Shown here piece after piece: positions 12,335-22,882 of a DNA stretch of 64,000 nt. Source of the DNA: Pyrocephalus nanus. Taxonomy: Eukaryota > Chordata > Aves > Passeriformes > Tyrannidae. A model generated the notes under the pieces. That model was given only the letters and a program-made list of their open reading frames with translations. It searched no databases and was not told the origin of the DNA. The position numbers and the translations under genes are program-made. The DNA lies in assembly GCA_038380795.1 (NCBI GenBank), contig CM076267.1:12135501-12199500 (forward strand). The letters run 5' to 3'. Position 1 is the stretch's first letter; each line of letters opens with the position of its first letter.

Positions 12335-12462
12335 CGCTTTGTCAGAATTTCCCTTCTTTAAAACGGAGATAATAATACCTCCCTACCTCAGAGGTTTGGT
12401 TAATGTTTATACAGCACTTTAAAAATGATGTGGTAATTAAGTGTTCAGTATTATTATATCAA
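12335..12462 (+). repeat. Ancient MIR-type SINE, 3' portion
   Basis: The sequence runs CAGAATTTCCC, AAAACGGAGATAATAATACC, CCTACCTCAGAGG, GTTAATGTTTATACAGCAC, and ends near CAGTATTATTAT. That order and spacing follow the amniote MIR/CORE-SINE 3' half: CTCAGTTTCCCC, AAAATGGGGATAATAATA, CCTACCTCA, TTAATGTTTGTAAAGCGC, AAGTATTATTATT. The tRNA-derived head is not recognisable upstream, so the copy is truncated or decayed. The subfamily name (a MIR1_Amn-like type) is from memory of the family. Confidence 0.6.
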
Positions 12463-15390
12463 CGTGTATAATGATTCCAGCAGACAGCACTATAAACAGG
12501 GCTGCACCATGCCTGCTTTCCTTTTTGTTTGGCTTGTTAGCATTTGGTTTGGTTTTCACACAGCATACTTCAATTATTATTGGTTAATTGTTCTGTTGTT
12601 TTACTACCTGCTCAGTGGCTTTGACAAAAATAAAAGAGGAACCACACAGGTAGAATAATAGGAAACACTCATTTTGGCCCACTGTGAACATTATACCAAG
12701 GAGAAACAGAGGCAGGCTCCCAGCAGCTCACCTGCAGGAGCCTCTCCTGCCCCAAGCACGACAGACCATTTTGAAAAGCTATTTCCATCCAGAGGGACGG
12801 AGAACCAGTTTTCTTCTAACAAAACTAATGCAGAAAGATGGTGGTAGCCTGATTTAAAAAAGTATTTTTTCAGACAATGTGTGCCAGAATGTTGGAGAAG
12901 GCAATGTGCTTAATTTAACTGTGGTTGGGTGTAGCAAACCAAACTTCCCATCCAGGTAAGAAATAAGGATCACACAGCTAACTTCTGGGGGACAAACAGA
13001 TCAAGTAATGGCAAATACCTCATACAAGAGTTGGAAGGAGAAAGGGCCTTGCTGGGATGAAGATTTGTGAAAATTAAACAAAAAATAATAAAGATGTATT
13101 GCTCTTCAGCTTAAGATCACCCCAAAAAAAGCCTTGAAAAAGCATTGTTGTACTGACATCTCAAAGCACCTGCATGACAGACACAGTGTGACTTCACACT
13201 CAGAGAAACTGAGGAGCAGTGAGGAGTAGAGAACAACACTGAGAATGCTTGCCTCTCCACTACAATGCTGCTGGAGCCCCCCACATGCACCTCACTACCA
13301 CAGAATGACTCAGAGCTGTTGCTCAGGTCCCTGAAGGAACACAGACTTTGAATGCCCATGTGGATGGAGTACTTAATTTATGTAGAATAAAGTCTATTCC
13401 TGGGTTACCTGCATAATGAAATCCATTATAAAATCCAGGAGACACAGCAAAGATCTCCAACAGACACTGCAAATGGAAGGCTGCCCCTCTTTGGCATCCC
13501 AGAGGAAACCTCCTTGAATGCGATCACAACAACCATCCATCCTCTTGGGGATGGCCCAGAGGGGTTTATCTGCTTACAAAGTTTACTCTATTGCTTCAGC
13601 TCACGTGGAAGAACAAACACAGGTCTTTGGAAGATGTTGAGGGCTGCCCTTATGCAGCCCTCACCTGAGACACAGGCACTGTTGGTACACAGCAGGCAGA
13701 AACATGGTCCTGGTAGCCATGCAGACAGGGAACACGTTTCAGCCTGGCCACTGTTTTTGCATTTGGGCAACACTGCTGAGCCTCAGGCTGTGTCCAAAAG
13801 CAGGGAAGGCAGGCAGGCTTCTGCAGGGCGAGCTAGCTCTTGCAGCTGGGATGGGGCGAGATTAGATCAGTGAGCTCCCCCCACAGCCCTGTAGCCGACT
13901 CAAGACAACACTGAAGGAATGTGCCCATAAAGTTCCTCCCCACCTCTAGAAGGAGGCAGTGCACTTAAATGAACTCAGGCCCTAATGGAAGAAGGATAAT
14001 CTTGTTCACCTCAACGTCTAACCCATCCTGAAGCTCCTGGCAGCTCCACTCAGCTCTCTCCTGTGTACTGCCTGACCTTTGGTAAGGGCATTAAACCTGT
14101 CAGTCTTTTCCTGGGCAAAAGAGATGGAATAATTAAATCTAGGCTAAAAATGGCCTTTCCCTCTACATGGAAAATTTAGATTAAAAATTTAAGAGTTCAT
14201 TGACATTTTCTATAAGAACATAGAATTGTCGTTAAGAAATCAAACTGATATTCCTCAGTTGCTATCTACCATCTCCAAAACACAGCATCGGAGCCTTTTG
14301 CCTCATCTACCAAAGGGGCAGGGACAGCTGCTGCTGGCAAAGACTCAAGGACACCAGGAAATTCTTCCACGTGCTCCCATACAGCAGCTGGCTTTACAGT
14401 ACCCTTCACTTGTGACCAAAAATGGGACACTGCTCCTTCAAAGAGAAAACAGAAACTTTCTGAAGCCTGCTCACAACCCACATAGCAAGTTCTGGATTTT
14501 TTCTTGTAAAACAGGCTGTATCCAAAACTTTCAAAAACTTCAAAATGATGTGGGCTGGGAATGAATATAGAAGGTCTATAGAAGTATTTTCAAACATTCA
14601 GATGTTCATCTGTGAATGAATGCATTATCCATTATTCTACAAGAATTCCTGGGGTCTTCAGGTTATTGATATGCAGCAGCCTTAGGGGGACAAACCATTA
14701 TTTCTTTGTACCTCTGGGAAGGGTAAATAACATGAAAGCAGAGCTCTCCTGCAGCCGGGGGTAACCACATTAGCACGAGGAAGTCCCGCAGTGGGGTGCC
14801 CACACACCGAAGCTCTGATGGCTTTCCGAAGAGCAGTAATTAGAAAAGTCTCTTGATCAGCCTCCCTGTCACCAGCCATCTTCTTCAAGCCAAAATAGTC
14901 GGAGTTTGGTGGAAAGTTTAGGGCAGAACAGTTTTCCATCAGAAAATATTTTCCAGGTACCTGCAGCTGCTGTCAGAAGCAGCACAGGGGAGATTAGGAT
15001 GGTTTAAGATCTATTATAGACTACAAGAAGAATATGGAAGTGATGAACTTGAAATGCCTTGAATTTATTGCAACAATATCAAATATCTACCAATGTAGGA
15101 AGTTTCTGAAAGAGATTGCTGAGACTTTTTGCTTCCGGGGAAATAAAAAAGAAAACAAAATTTCCATTCTCTGTTAAATAAGCATTGAACTCTTTCTGCC
15201 ACAATGAAATCTGAAACACTGGCAGCACAATGGCACATGGAAACCTGCTCCACTCACACATTACTGCCGAAAAAGTTGCAAGATGCCAATCCCACCTGGG
15301 GCGTACCAGTCCACCCCACCATACCTGATCAAGAGCTACCATCTCCATGCTGCGTGTTTCCAGCGTGAGGCTTTTCCACCAGTGCTAGCT
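12463..15390. other. Noncoding stretch, no gene seen
   Basis: Frames of up to 119 codons (13514-13873, plus) start at TTG and overlap opposite-strand frames. Composition is mixed, with GC-rich patches at 13.6-13.9 kb. No repeat element is recognised beyond short A-rich runs. Confidence 0.65.
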
Positions 15391-15399
15391 TTTTATTAG

Positions 15400-15620
15400 C
15401 TGGACAAGAAGATATGACCACTGAATGGCAGAAAAGAAACCCAAAAGGCCTAATGCAGCTTATTAATTCCACAGGTGAGCTGTAAATGTTGAGAGTCTTG
15501 AAAATCACTTAATTGCCAGGCTGTCAGGCCAAGATTTGTTTTGAGGACGCTGCCAATCTGACAGTTATTAACAAACAAAGAGGCCACAAGCCCTGACTGC
15601 ACCGAGATCCTTGTTATTTC
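15400..15620. promoter_or_regulatory. Candidate conserved noncoding element
   Basis: This short block has no simple repeats and packs several transcription-factor-like cores: TATTAATTCC, CACTTAATTGCC, two TGACAG/CTGTCAG (TALE-type) cores, and GTTATTAACAAACAAAG, which combines HNF1-like and forkhead-like half-sites. The density resembles vertebrate developmental enhancers. No conservation data are available to me, so this is a reading of texture, not proof. Confidence 0.2.
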
Positions 15621-18600
15621 TACTCATGTGCCACCTCCCAACAGGAAGTACTTAATAAGAATAATAATATCCCAAAAGGCCAACCTACGGCAGTGCAATT
15701 AAAAAGCTTTTCTGTCTCACTTTGAGGGGAGAAAAAAAAATGAGGGGAAAATTAAAATCAGACAGGAAATTCCACTAGAACAAGCTAACTTATTCTAGTT
15801 ATGTCCTAATAACACAGGACTGTGCCAACTCCTCCAGAAGGCAGAGGAGGGAAAGAAAAAACAAAAAGGGGGGGAAAAAAAAAAGAAAAGTAAAAGAGCC
15901 CTCTAGACTGACTCAGATCTGAGGCTACATCGTGGTTTGGCTGTGGCTGCAATTCTTAAGGGAGAAAGGCAGTACAAGCAAATAAAAGGCGGTTTGCTTT
16001 TCAAGCAAGTTGCTGCTATATGATGTAACTCCTGTAAGAAAGCGTGGCCACTGCCTCTTTGTTGAGAAAAGTTACAGCCCAATAAGCTTGAAGGACCAGA
16101 TGAATCTTGGGGCTTGCTCTCCCAACAGCTGCTGACAGAGAATGGAAAGAAGAAAAAAAAAAGAAAAAATATCCCAACAAGCAAGGAAGAAATCCCAGCA
16201 CACAAGGGGCAGGCAGGGAGGTGGGGCAGACCAGATGGTGGTTCAGCTTGTGCCTGCTCAGACAGGCAGTAGCAGAAAAATCAGTTTGTCAAAAACTTCT
16301 ATGAAAAATTACGGATCCCCTAAGAAAGCCATGTTCACAGAATAAAAGGAGAAGTTTAAGGAGAGAAGTTTTTTACAAGCTGTTATCATCCTGCTTCCTG
16401 AGAAGCCAGTAGCATCTTGGATTCAGCAACCACTTGCTCCTCCAGCTGATGCAGCCATTTCCAAAAGAAATGGGCCAAGAGGATTTGCCCGACTGCTCTG
16501 GAACCAGGCCAATAAATGGCAAACCCTTCCTATTTCACAGTGGAAGCCACATCACTTTAAAACAGATGGTGAAAAAAGACTGTGTGAACCTCATCTGACT
16601 GCTGAGTGCCTGGAGTATTCCCTAATATACCCAGACTTTCTCCTTCGGTCCCCAATACCTGGCGGTGAGAGATGCCCCATGTCCTCACTGTTTCTTTTTT
16701 TGGGTACCCATAGGACAGAGAAATGCATTTGATGCACGTGCAGACATGGTCCTGACAGCAGTCCCACCTCCCGCAGTAGAGACTCTGGGGAGCAGAGAAC
16801 CGGAGCATGAATCCATAGGCAGCTGAACATATTGCTCAATATGGCTCAGGTGCTCCCAGAGCTTATTTTACATCTGAGCAGTTCTCCTTCCAAACTTCCA
16901 AAGGAGTTCCCCTTGGCTCTCAAAAGTGCAACTACTTCAGATCACCTAAAATATAAGGCTAATTTGTATACTGCACCATTACATTGAGGCTTTATGGGAG
17001 ATAATACTAACCGGCATTTAGGACCTGTAGGCAGCAGGAGCATCAGACAACACTGTTGACCTCAGCTGCATCTGACATGACCAAGCCCAGGATTTCTGTT
17101 GGTGAGACGTGAAGGGACAGTGCAGAAGCCTCAGATTGGAAACAATGAGACCGCTGTAGTACCAAAGGGCAAAACAGTGAGTGAAGAAGGAAGGAGAGTA
17201 TATGAGCTATCACATAGTGCTCTCTGGATGACAATTCTCATCTGACAGCAAATTTAACAGAGCCCAGACCGTGCACCTTCCATTCATGCAAATAAAACCT
17301 CATTGAGGAGTGTCATCCCAAGCTGCATCTCAAGGAGCAGGTCTACAGATGGAAATATCTTTTAGCATTCACGCCCCCAGCCACACATTCACACCCCTCC
17401 CTGGAGGTGGCACTGGCACTCATGAATCACACTGAGCCAGCTCAGGGAGTTCATCCAGTTGAAAACTAATCACCTAAAATTTTATTGCACAGGGTTTTGG
17501 CTGGATCAACTCCCTGAACCAGTTTACCATGAGATCGCTGGGGAAGAAAAAGCAAAATGCTGCTGTTCAGCAACCACTTCCAGCCCAGACTGCCACTGAA
17601 AGCATTAGTCTTGACCTCCCTTGGCCACTTGTCCCCACATCACAGCACTCTCCATTATGGTGGCCAGGATGCTTTTGTGTGACTGAAGGGCTGACTAGAC
17701 TGAGAAGTGCATCTCACTGAAAGATAGCTGACCTCTTCCCAAGGGCTGATGCTCACAGCCCAACTTCCCAGGTGCTGGTCCTGGGTGGCATGGCTGCTTC
17801 TACATGTATGGAGTAGCTGGGATGACTGGCCACTGCAAACTGAACACATCTCCCCAAACCCATCAGGTAGCACACCATGAGCTGTCTGCTCAACCAGTCA
17901 GCGCAACTTGCAGGATTTGGAAAGCTGCCTTGGAGAAGAAAAACTCCCAAGCAGATGCCTAAATCCTGTGAAAGCTCAGGTGCCAATGCCAACAAGAAAG
18001 GGCACGCCAGCCCGCCCTGATCACAGACCTACCTGAATGGTCTCTCCCATTGCAGGGCTGCCTGCTGCCATCACGGGGACACCTGTACTGCCTCGTGATA
18101 GAAAGACTTGCTTAATCTTTCAGGACAAGGCTGTGCTTCAAACTCAGTGCTGGCATTTCCAGCCTCTCCAATCCAAACCACAGGAGTGAGTTTGCTTTCT
18201 TTATGCATATGCTCCTCCAGGCACTAAAACAAACTGAAATCAAACTGTTCCTATAGGCAATGGCTTGAAAAATTCCCCCTTTGTATGAAAGGTCTACTTC
18301 TTTATTTATAAAATTGAACAAATCAAGTCTGGAAAAAAACCCAAGTCTGCTGTGCACTTTTTGACTGAACTTCTTTTCAGAATTGGAATAAAATGTGTCT
18401 GTTCTCTACTAGTTGTGATAAAATTACAGTGCTGGGTATTTTTTTCCTTGCACTTATACCCAGGTGATAAGCATCTTGATAGCTTTCAATGAAGAGTTTT
18501 GGGAGCTTTTATGCTTCAGGACACCAGTCCCCAAAGCACTCCTAGTCGATAAAGACTGAGAGAATACTGCACGAGCTTCTTTTAACCAGGCATAAGGCTG

Positions 18601-19396
18601 CTCTTAACCCAGCAGAAGGTCTGATGAGGAGAGGGGTGAGGAAGTTATCTGTTTTACCCAGCTGTGGTTTTGGTGCAGGCTAATAACTTCCATGTATCAT
18701 CCTGCCTTGGTATGAAAATTTTCCGACTGGTATTAAAAATGGTCCCAGTGCAGTTTGCAGAAGATTCTCCGGGCATCTCATGCAAAGTGCTGGTTGTTAG
18801 CATGCTGCTTGCGTAATGAGGGTGCTTAAGACTGTAAGGGGTCTCTGGAAGGTCCTGAAGAGTGATTGCAGTTCAGGAGACTCACCCACCTGGCAACACA
18901 CTGATTTATGGCCTGCTCAGTTAATAGCCCTGCTTAACACAGGAGTTTGTCGAGATTAAGTAATTGCCTGAAACAAAAAGTTTATTATCTTTAAGTCTCT
19001 GCTGACGTATGACTGGGTGTTGGAAGAATCATGTGAAATATCATCTGTGATTCCCTCCCACTTTAAGGAGAGTAAAAAAAAAATAAAAAAAAAATAATAA
19101 GGTTTTAAAAGACAAGCTCTTCCAGAAAGATTTTGGAAGCCCACAACGTACACTGAAACATCGTTGCAGTTACAAGGAGGAGGTTTCACACCTAGGGTGA
19201 CATCTAATAAATATCTGAAGTAATAACACAGTTCTGTGATGCATTTTTCCCCAAGAACTGCAAATGTTTTGTAAACATTAATTAATACCACCCCTTGAGA
19301 GATAACTGATCCTGTCACGCAATAGTAAGATTGGGAATAAATCAAGATGCAAAGCCTGTTTAGTTTCCATACATCACATAGTGGCCTTTCCCATCC
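15621..19396. other. Noncoding stretch with A-rich tracts
   Basis: Purine-rich low complexity occurs at 15729-15742 and 15842-15895 (GGGAAAGAAAAAACAAAAAGG type) and at 16146-16170, with A-runs at 19075-19098. Several frames arise solely because these tracts avoid stops. No gene or dated mobile element is recognised. Confidence 0.65.
15842..15895. repeat. Purine-rich low-complexity tract
   Basis: Nearly pure A/G sequence (AGAGGAGGGAAAGAAAAAAC, then a G8 run and A10) without pyrimidines except one C. It explains a phenylalanine-rich minus-strand frame just downstream. Confidence 0.85.
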
Positions 19397-19524
19397 AAAA
19401 AAAAAAAAAAACAAAAAAACCAACCAAAAAAAAAAAAAAACCCACAAACAAATAATAATAAAAACAAACAAACAAACAAAACCCCCCAAACAAAACAACA
19501 AACCAAAACAACAAAAAACCCCAC
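19397..19524. repeat. A/C-rich low-complexity tract with (CAAA)n
   Basis: Two A15 runs (19397-19411 and 19426-19440) are separated by ACAAAAAAACC-type sequence. Then come (CAAA)n at about 19463-19480, C6, and (CAAAA)n-like repeats to 19524. T is almost absent from this strand. This tract creates the longest minus-strand frame in the window (18956-19501, 181 codons), which is Phe/Leu/Val-rich and not a gene. Confidence 0.9.
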
Positions 19525-20257
19525 CAAGCCCTGGAAAGTTTCCAACCTAGAAAAGACTGCAGATAGCTGTAAAGTTAAAAGATGTTGAATGACAAATTCT
19601 GCTACAATGATTTCTCATCTTCATTTCCAGATGCTTCAGCAAGGGTAATCGGCTTGATTAAGGTCACACACACACACTGCCTCATGAAACCAAAATGCAA
19701 AAAGCACCAGAGCACAAGGCTTTGCAACTTGCCTTGTTCCACCCCCACCCTGAGATGAGCCACCTGCCTGCTGAGCACCCCTCACAGAGGGGCTTGTGCT
19801 AGAAGATCACACGATCCAAACCTCTCCTTCTTCGTCCCTCGCTTCCTTTCCACCCCCGAATTTGCTCAGAGTTGGCACACGAGCACAAGAGTTTGGACAC
19901 AGGGGGAACAGGACTGACAAGAAAGCCCCATCTCTATTTTAACTGCTAAGTAACGTTCCCACAGCCCCAGATGTCAGACATACTGTCCCTCCTCACATCA
20001 CTTCGAGGCCTTCCTGCAATAAAATGGGAATTGGCTCCAGCTTTTCCTAGCACTTCTCATATTACCTTATAATCCAAATACATATGGTTCAGGGAACACT
20101 GAGAGACTTGCATGAAAGGATGCACACCAAGAGAATGCAAACCCTTGGAAAAAAAGGGATTAGATCTGCAAGACTCCCTTGGCCCCAAACATGTGCCCCC
20201 CAACTCCCTAGCATATTAATCAAGAGTCTGATGAGATTCCTTTTGAAATCCCCCAAA

Positions 20258-20296
20258 AGATTTCTGTAGACTTCAGTGGCTTTTGGATCAGACTAC
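20258..20296 (+). repeat. Partial copy of ATTGACTTCAATGGG-type ancient repeat
   Basis: TAGACTTCAGTGGC and TTTTGGATCAGACTAC match the right half of the copy at 27371-27428 (CAACTTCATTGGGG, TTTGGATCAAATCC) in the same orientation. The match is about 30 bp, so confidence is limited. Confidence 0.4.
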
Positions 20297-20848
20297 AAAC
20301 TCAGAATAAATCATAAACTGGCTGTATCTGCCAAGTTTATTTCTTTCTTTTCCAGGTTTCAGAACAAATCCATTTTACTGCTGGGAAAAAGCAGAATGAA
20401 ATGAGTGACAAGAGTTCAAATATCCCGTATCACTCCTCATATTAATTCAGCCAGTCAATCTATCCCACAACTCAGGAAATGAAGCAGATTACTTTGGCCA
20501 GATCAAACCACAAAACCTGTGTTGCTTCAGTTTATGTGCAGTTTATTTTTTAGGACAACCTGTGCAAATCCTTTCTCTTAGGTTAGAAGTGACAATGTGG
20601 GAGACTAAAATTAAACACATTCTTAAGCTAAGCCTCAATTAACCAAATTACATATGCACTGAAAAAATCTAATGATCACCACAACCCCTTCTACATCCAA
20701 TCCATTTTGAAGACAGTCTCTTATTAAAAAACATCTAATCTGAAAGGGTGCACAAAAAGAAAGCACCTCAAAATGTGTCACAGGTCCCTGGAACCTCATG
20801 TTTTCTATAAATTTGGGTGGTTTTATTAATTTGTGGTTAATGCATCGC

Positions 20849-20867
20849 TTTTTTTTTTTTTTTTTTT
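20849..20867. repeat. Poly-T run of 19
   Basis: Uninterrupted T19, followed by AAACTC. It could be a decayed retroposon tail, but no element is recognised next to it. Confidence 0.95.
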
Positions 20868-21059
20868 AAACTCTATTTAGCACTGATAGCAAATTCCCCA
20901 TGTGTAAAAGACCTCATTACACTTCCAAGTTAGGTGATTCTGCAGCATGTCCCTCTATCAGCACCTGCTTTCAGTGAGCAGAAAACAGAGCTGTTTCCCC
21001 ATGCTCAATTCAGCGCCCGGCTGATGTGTGCTGATAACTTCAAGCTACCTTGGGAGAAT

Positions 21060-22170
21060 TTCCTATGGCAAACAACTTCAGATATCATTTAATTTATTCA
21101 TTCATCATCTGTTGAAAGCAACATTAGCACTGGCTTTGAATTGAAAAGCCACTGCACAATGGATATAGCATCATATTGGACTTCGCCTCATTTTCAGTGC
21201 TTTCAGAAAAAGCAGCCAGATATCCTGGTAAGGGAGGGTTGGTGAAGACCCTTGAATTTGCTTTGACCCACTGATTGGAGCTCCATGTGCCATTTCAGAA
21301 TTGGATCTACACAACCACTTGTGTACTTGGCCCCCAAACTAGGGCAACAGCAGAAATGGGAATATTAAGTTCTTCAAAAATGCAGTGCTGGCAGATCAAA
21401 CATCTGTGAACACTGTGTTTTACTGACAACACATTTCTAACTTTGAAACAGGTACTGCTATCAGGCTATTAGTACAAGCACTTTACTTTGAAGTATGTAC
21501 TGTACTTCTTGCAATTTTACTCCCAGCTCTGGTATTCATTTGGCTCAGGTTACTTCTATAATTTATCTTCCCACTGCAAAATTCAGACTGTAATACACCC
21601 ATCCAGAGTGGTATAGTTATAAGCACCCTCTTTCTGTGCCCCTTTTTTATCATGCATGATATTTTCAGTAAGAAACTTTAAAGGGACAAAAAAAAAAAAA
21701 AAAGTGAAGAGGTTTTCAATTCCAGTGATACTCAGTTTTTCCCATGAGAAAATCGCTTAGCACTTCTCTGACTTCAGGTGACTCACTGCTGTTACCCTGC
21801 TGAGGCTCCGTGCTCCCCTCGCGGTGTTTAACCCAGGCACGTAAATCGCCCCAGTGGGGTAGGCGTGTTGGCATTTGCTAATAGGCTTCCTGGGCTGTCA
21901 CCTGAATGTGATGGCTGAGACAAAAGATTATGTGATGATTTCTGTTTACAGAGCAGTTACGATAAGCTGACATTTGCCTCGAGCTGTTGGGTTTGATAAC
22001 TCAAGTATGGCCTACATGAGCGCTCCTCTGAGCTGGCGACACTTCTGTTGAGAGTTGCTTTAGAGGAACTTTCCACTTACCCTCCTGAAAATTACAACTG
22101 AATTCCTAATGCATGTGAATGAGGCTGCAGCGACAGCTGAAGAAGCTGTGGTGCCTTAATATCCACGCTC
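21060..22170. promoter_or_regulatory. Candidate cluster of conserved noncoding elements
   Basis: Two dense sub-blocks are seen. The first, 21080-21200, has ATCATTTAATTTATTCATTC and palindromic-looking GGCTTTGAATTGAAAAGCC. The second, 21770-22170, has a small CpG patch (CCCTCGCGGTG, CACGTAAATCGCC, AGGCGTG), TTTGCTAATAGG, TGATGATTTCTGTTTACAGA and GCAGTTACGATAAGC. An A16 run (21688-21703) lies between them. No coding frame is present. The enhancer interpretation is inference from motif texture. Confidence 0.22.
21688..21703. repeat. Poly-A run of 16
   Basis: Uninterrupted A16 after AAGGGAC. No retroposon body is visible on its 5' side. Confidence 0.95.
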
Positions 22171-22638
22171 ATGTCATCACATGTCACATCACCTGCTCCA
22201 CCTCACTGGCAGTGGTCAGCACTCTCCCTGAGGCTCAGCTTCCCATCTCCTAGTCCGAGGATGATTTCCTTCAGCCAGCCCCCACAAGAACTGGACATGT
22301 CCCTCAGATGGGGCCCCCACTGCCAGGGAGTATCATCGTCCTCCCTTGAGCAGCAAAGCTCCAGCAGCAGATGCCTTTGAACACCTAAACAAGCATTTTC
22401 CCATCACCAACCCTGATTTCACAACTCTTCACTCATAAGCAACAACCTGTGTGTGCTCAAGAGGAGAAGAGATCTGGGTCATGGACTGGGGAGACAAAGA
22501 AACCACACTGCAAGACAAGTGATTTTGTTCCTAGGAACAACAGTGCCAGGTAGGCACCAGCATCTTGAAATATCACTGGGGCTGCTGAGAAAGAGGAATG
22601 AAAGAAAATACCTAGATAAACCCTTATGGACATCATTT
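22171..22638. other. Noncoding stretch, no gene seen
   Basis: C/T-rich sequence with several short frames on both strands. Upstream parts of the CR1 element that follows are not recognisable here, so its 5' truncation point is placed at about 22639. Confidence 0.55.
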
Positions 22639-22882
22639 GGCTCTGCCAGGGGAGGTTTAGGTTGGTTATTAGAAAGAAGTTCTTTACAGAGAGAGTGATC
22701 AGGCATTGGAATGGCCTGCCCAGAGAAGTGGTGGATTCACCGTCCCTGGAGGTTTTTAAGATGAGGCTGGATGTGCACTGAGTGCCATGATCTAGTAATC
22801 ACAGTGGGGTTCGATCAAGGGTTGGACTTAATGATCTCGAAGGTCTCTTCCAACCCAGTTAATTCTATTCTATTCTATTCTA
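22639..22882 (+). mobile_element. CR1 LINE, 5'-truncated 3' end
   Basis: The fragment starts at GGCTCTGCCAGGGGAGG and ends in the tandem tail (ATTCT)4 at 22862-22881, the target-primed 3' signature of avian CR1. One frame from 22655 encodes the extreme C-terminus of CR1 ORF2, past the reverse-transcriptase fingers and palm, with the family motif [19 protein letters not shown], and stops at a TGA near 22780. The 3' UTR then holds GGGTTGGACTTAATGATCTC and AAGGTCTCTTCCAACCC, the typical CR1 end. The endonuclease and catalytic RT domains are absent, so the copy is dead. The frame is intact over about 40 codons, so of the three CR1 copies here it looks the least decayed. Confidence 0.93.

Larger units (their letters stand above)
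19525..21050. other. Noncoding stretch, no gene seen
   Basis: Holds a short (CA)n at 19668-19679, a T19 run at 20849-20867 and a fragment of an old repeat at 20258-20296 (listed separately). Frames are short and unremarkable. Confidence 0.65.

Noticed and set aside
18956..19501. Longest frame in the window (181 codons, minus strand)
   Set aside because: Half of it is Phe/Leu/Val/Cys runs translated from the A/C-rich tract. No domain is present, and the opposite strand gives Lys/Asn/Thr runs for the same reason.
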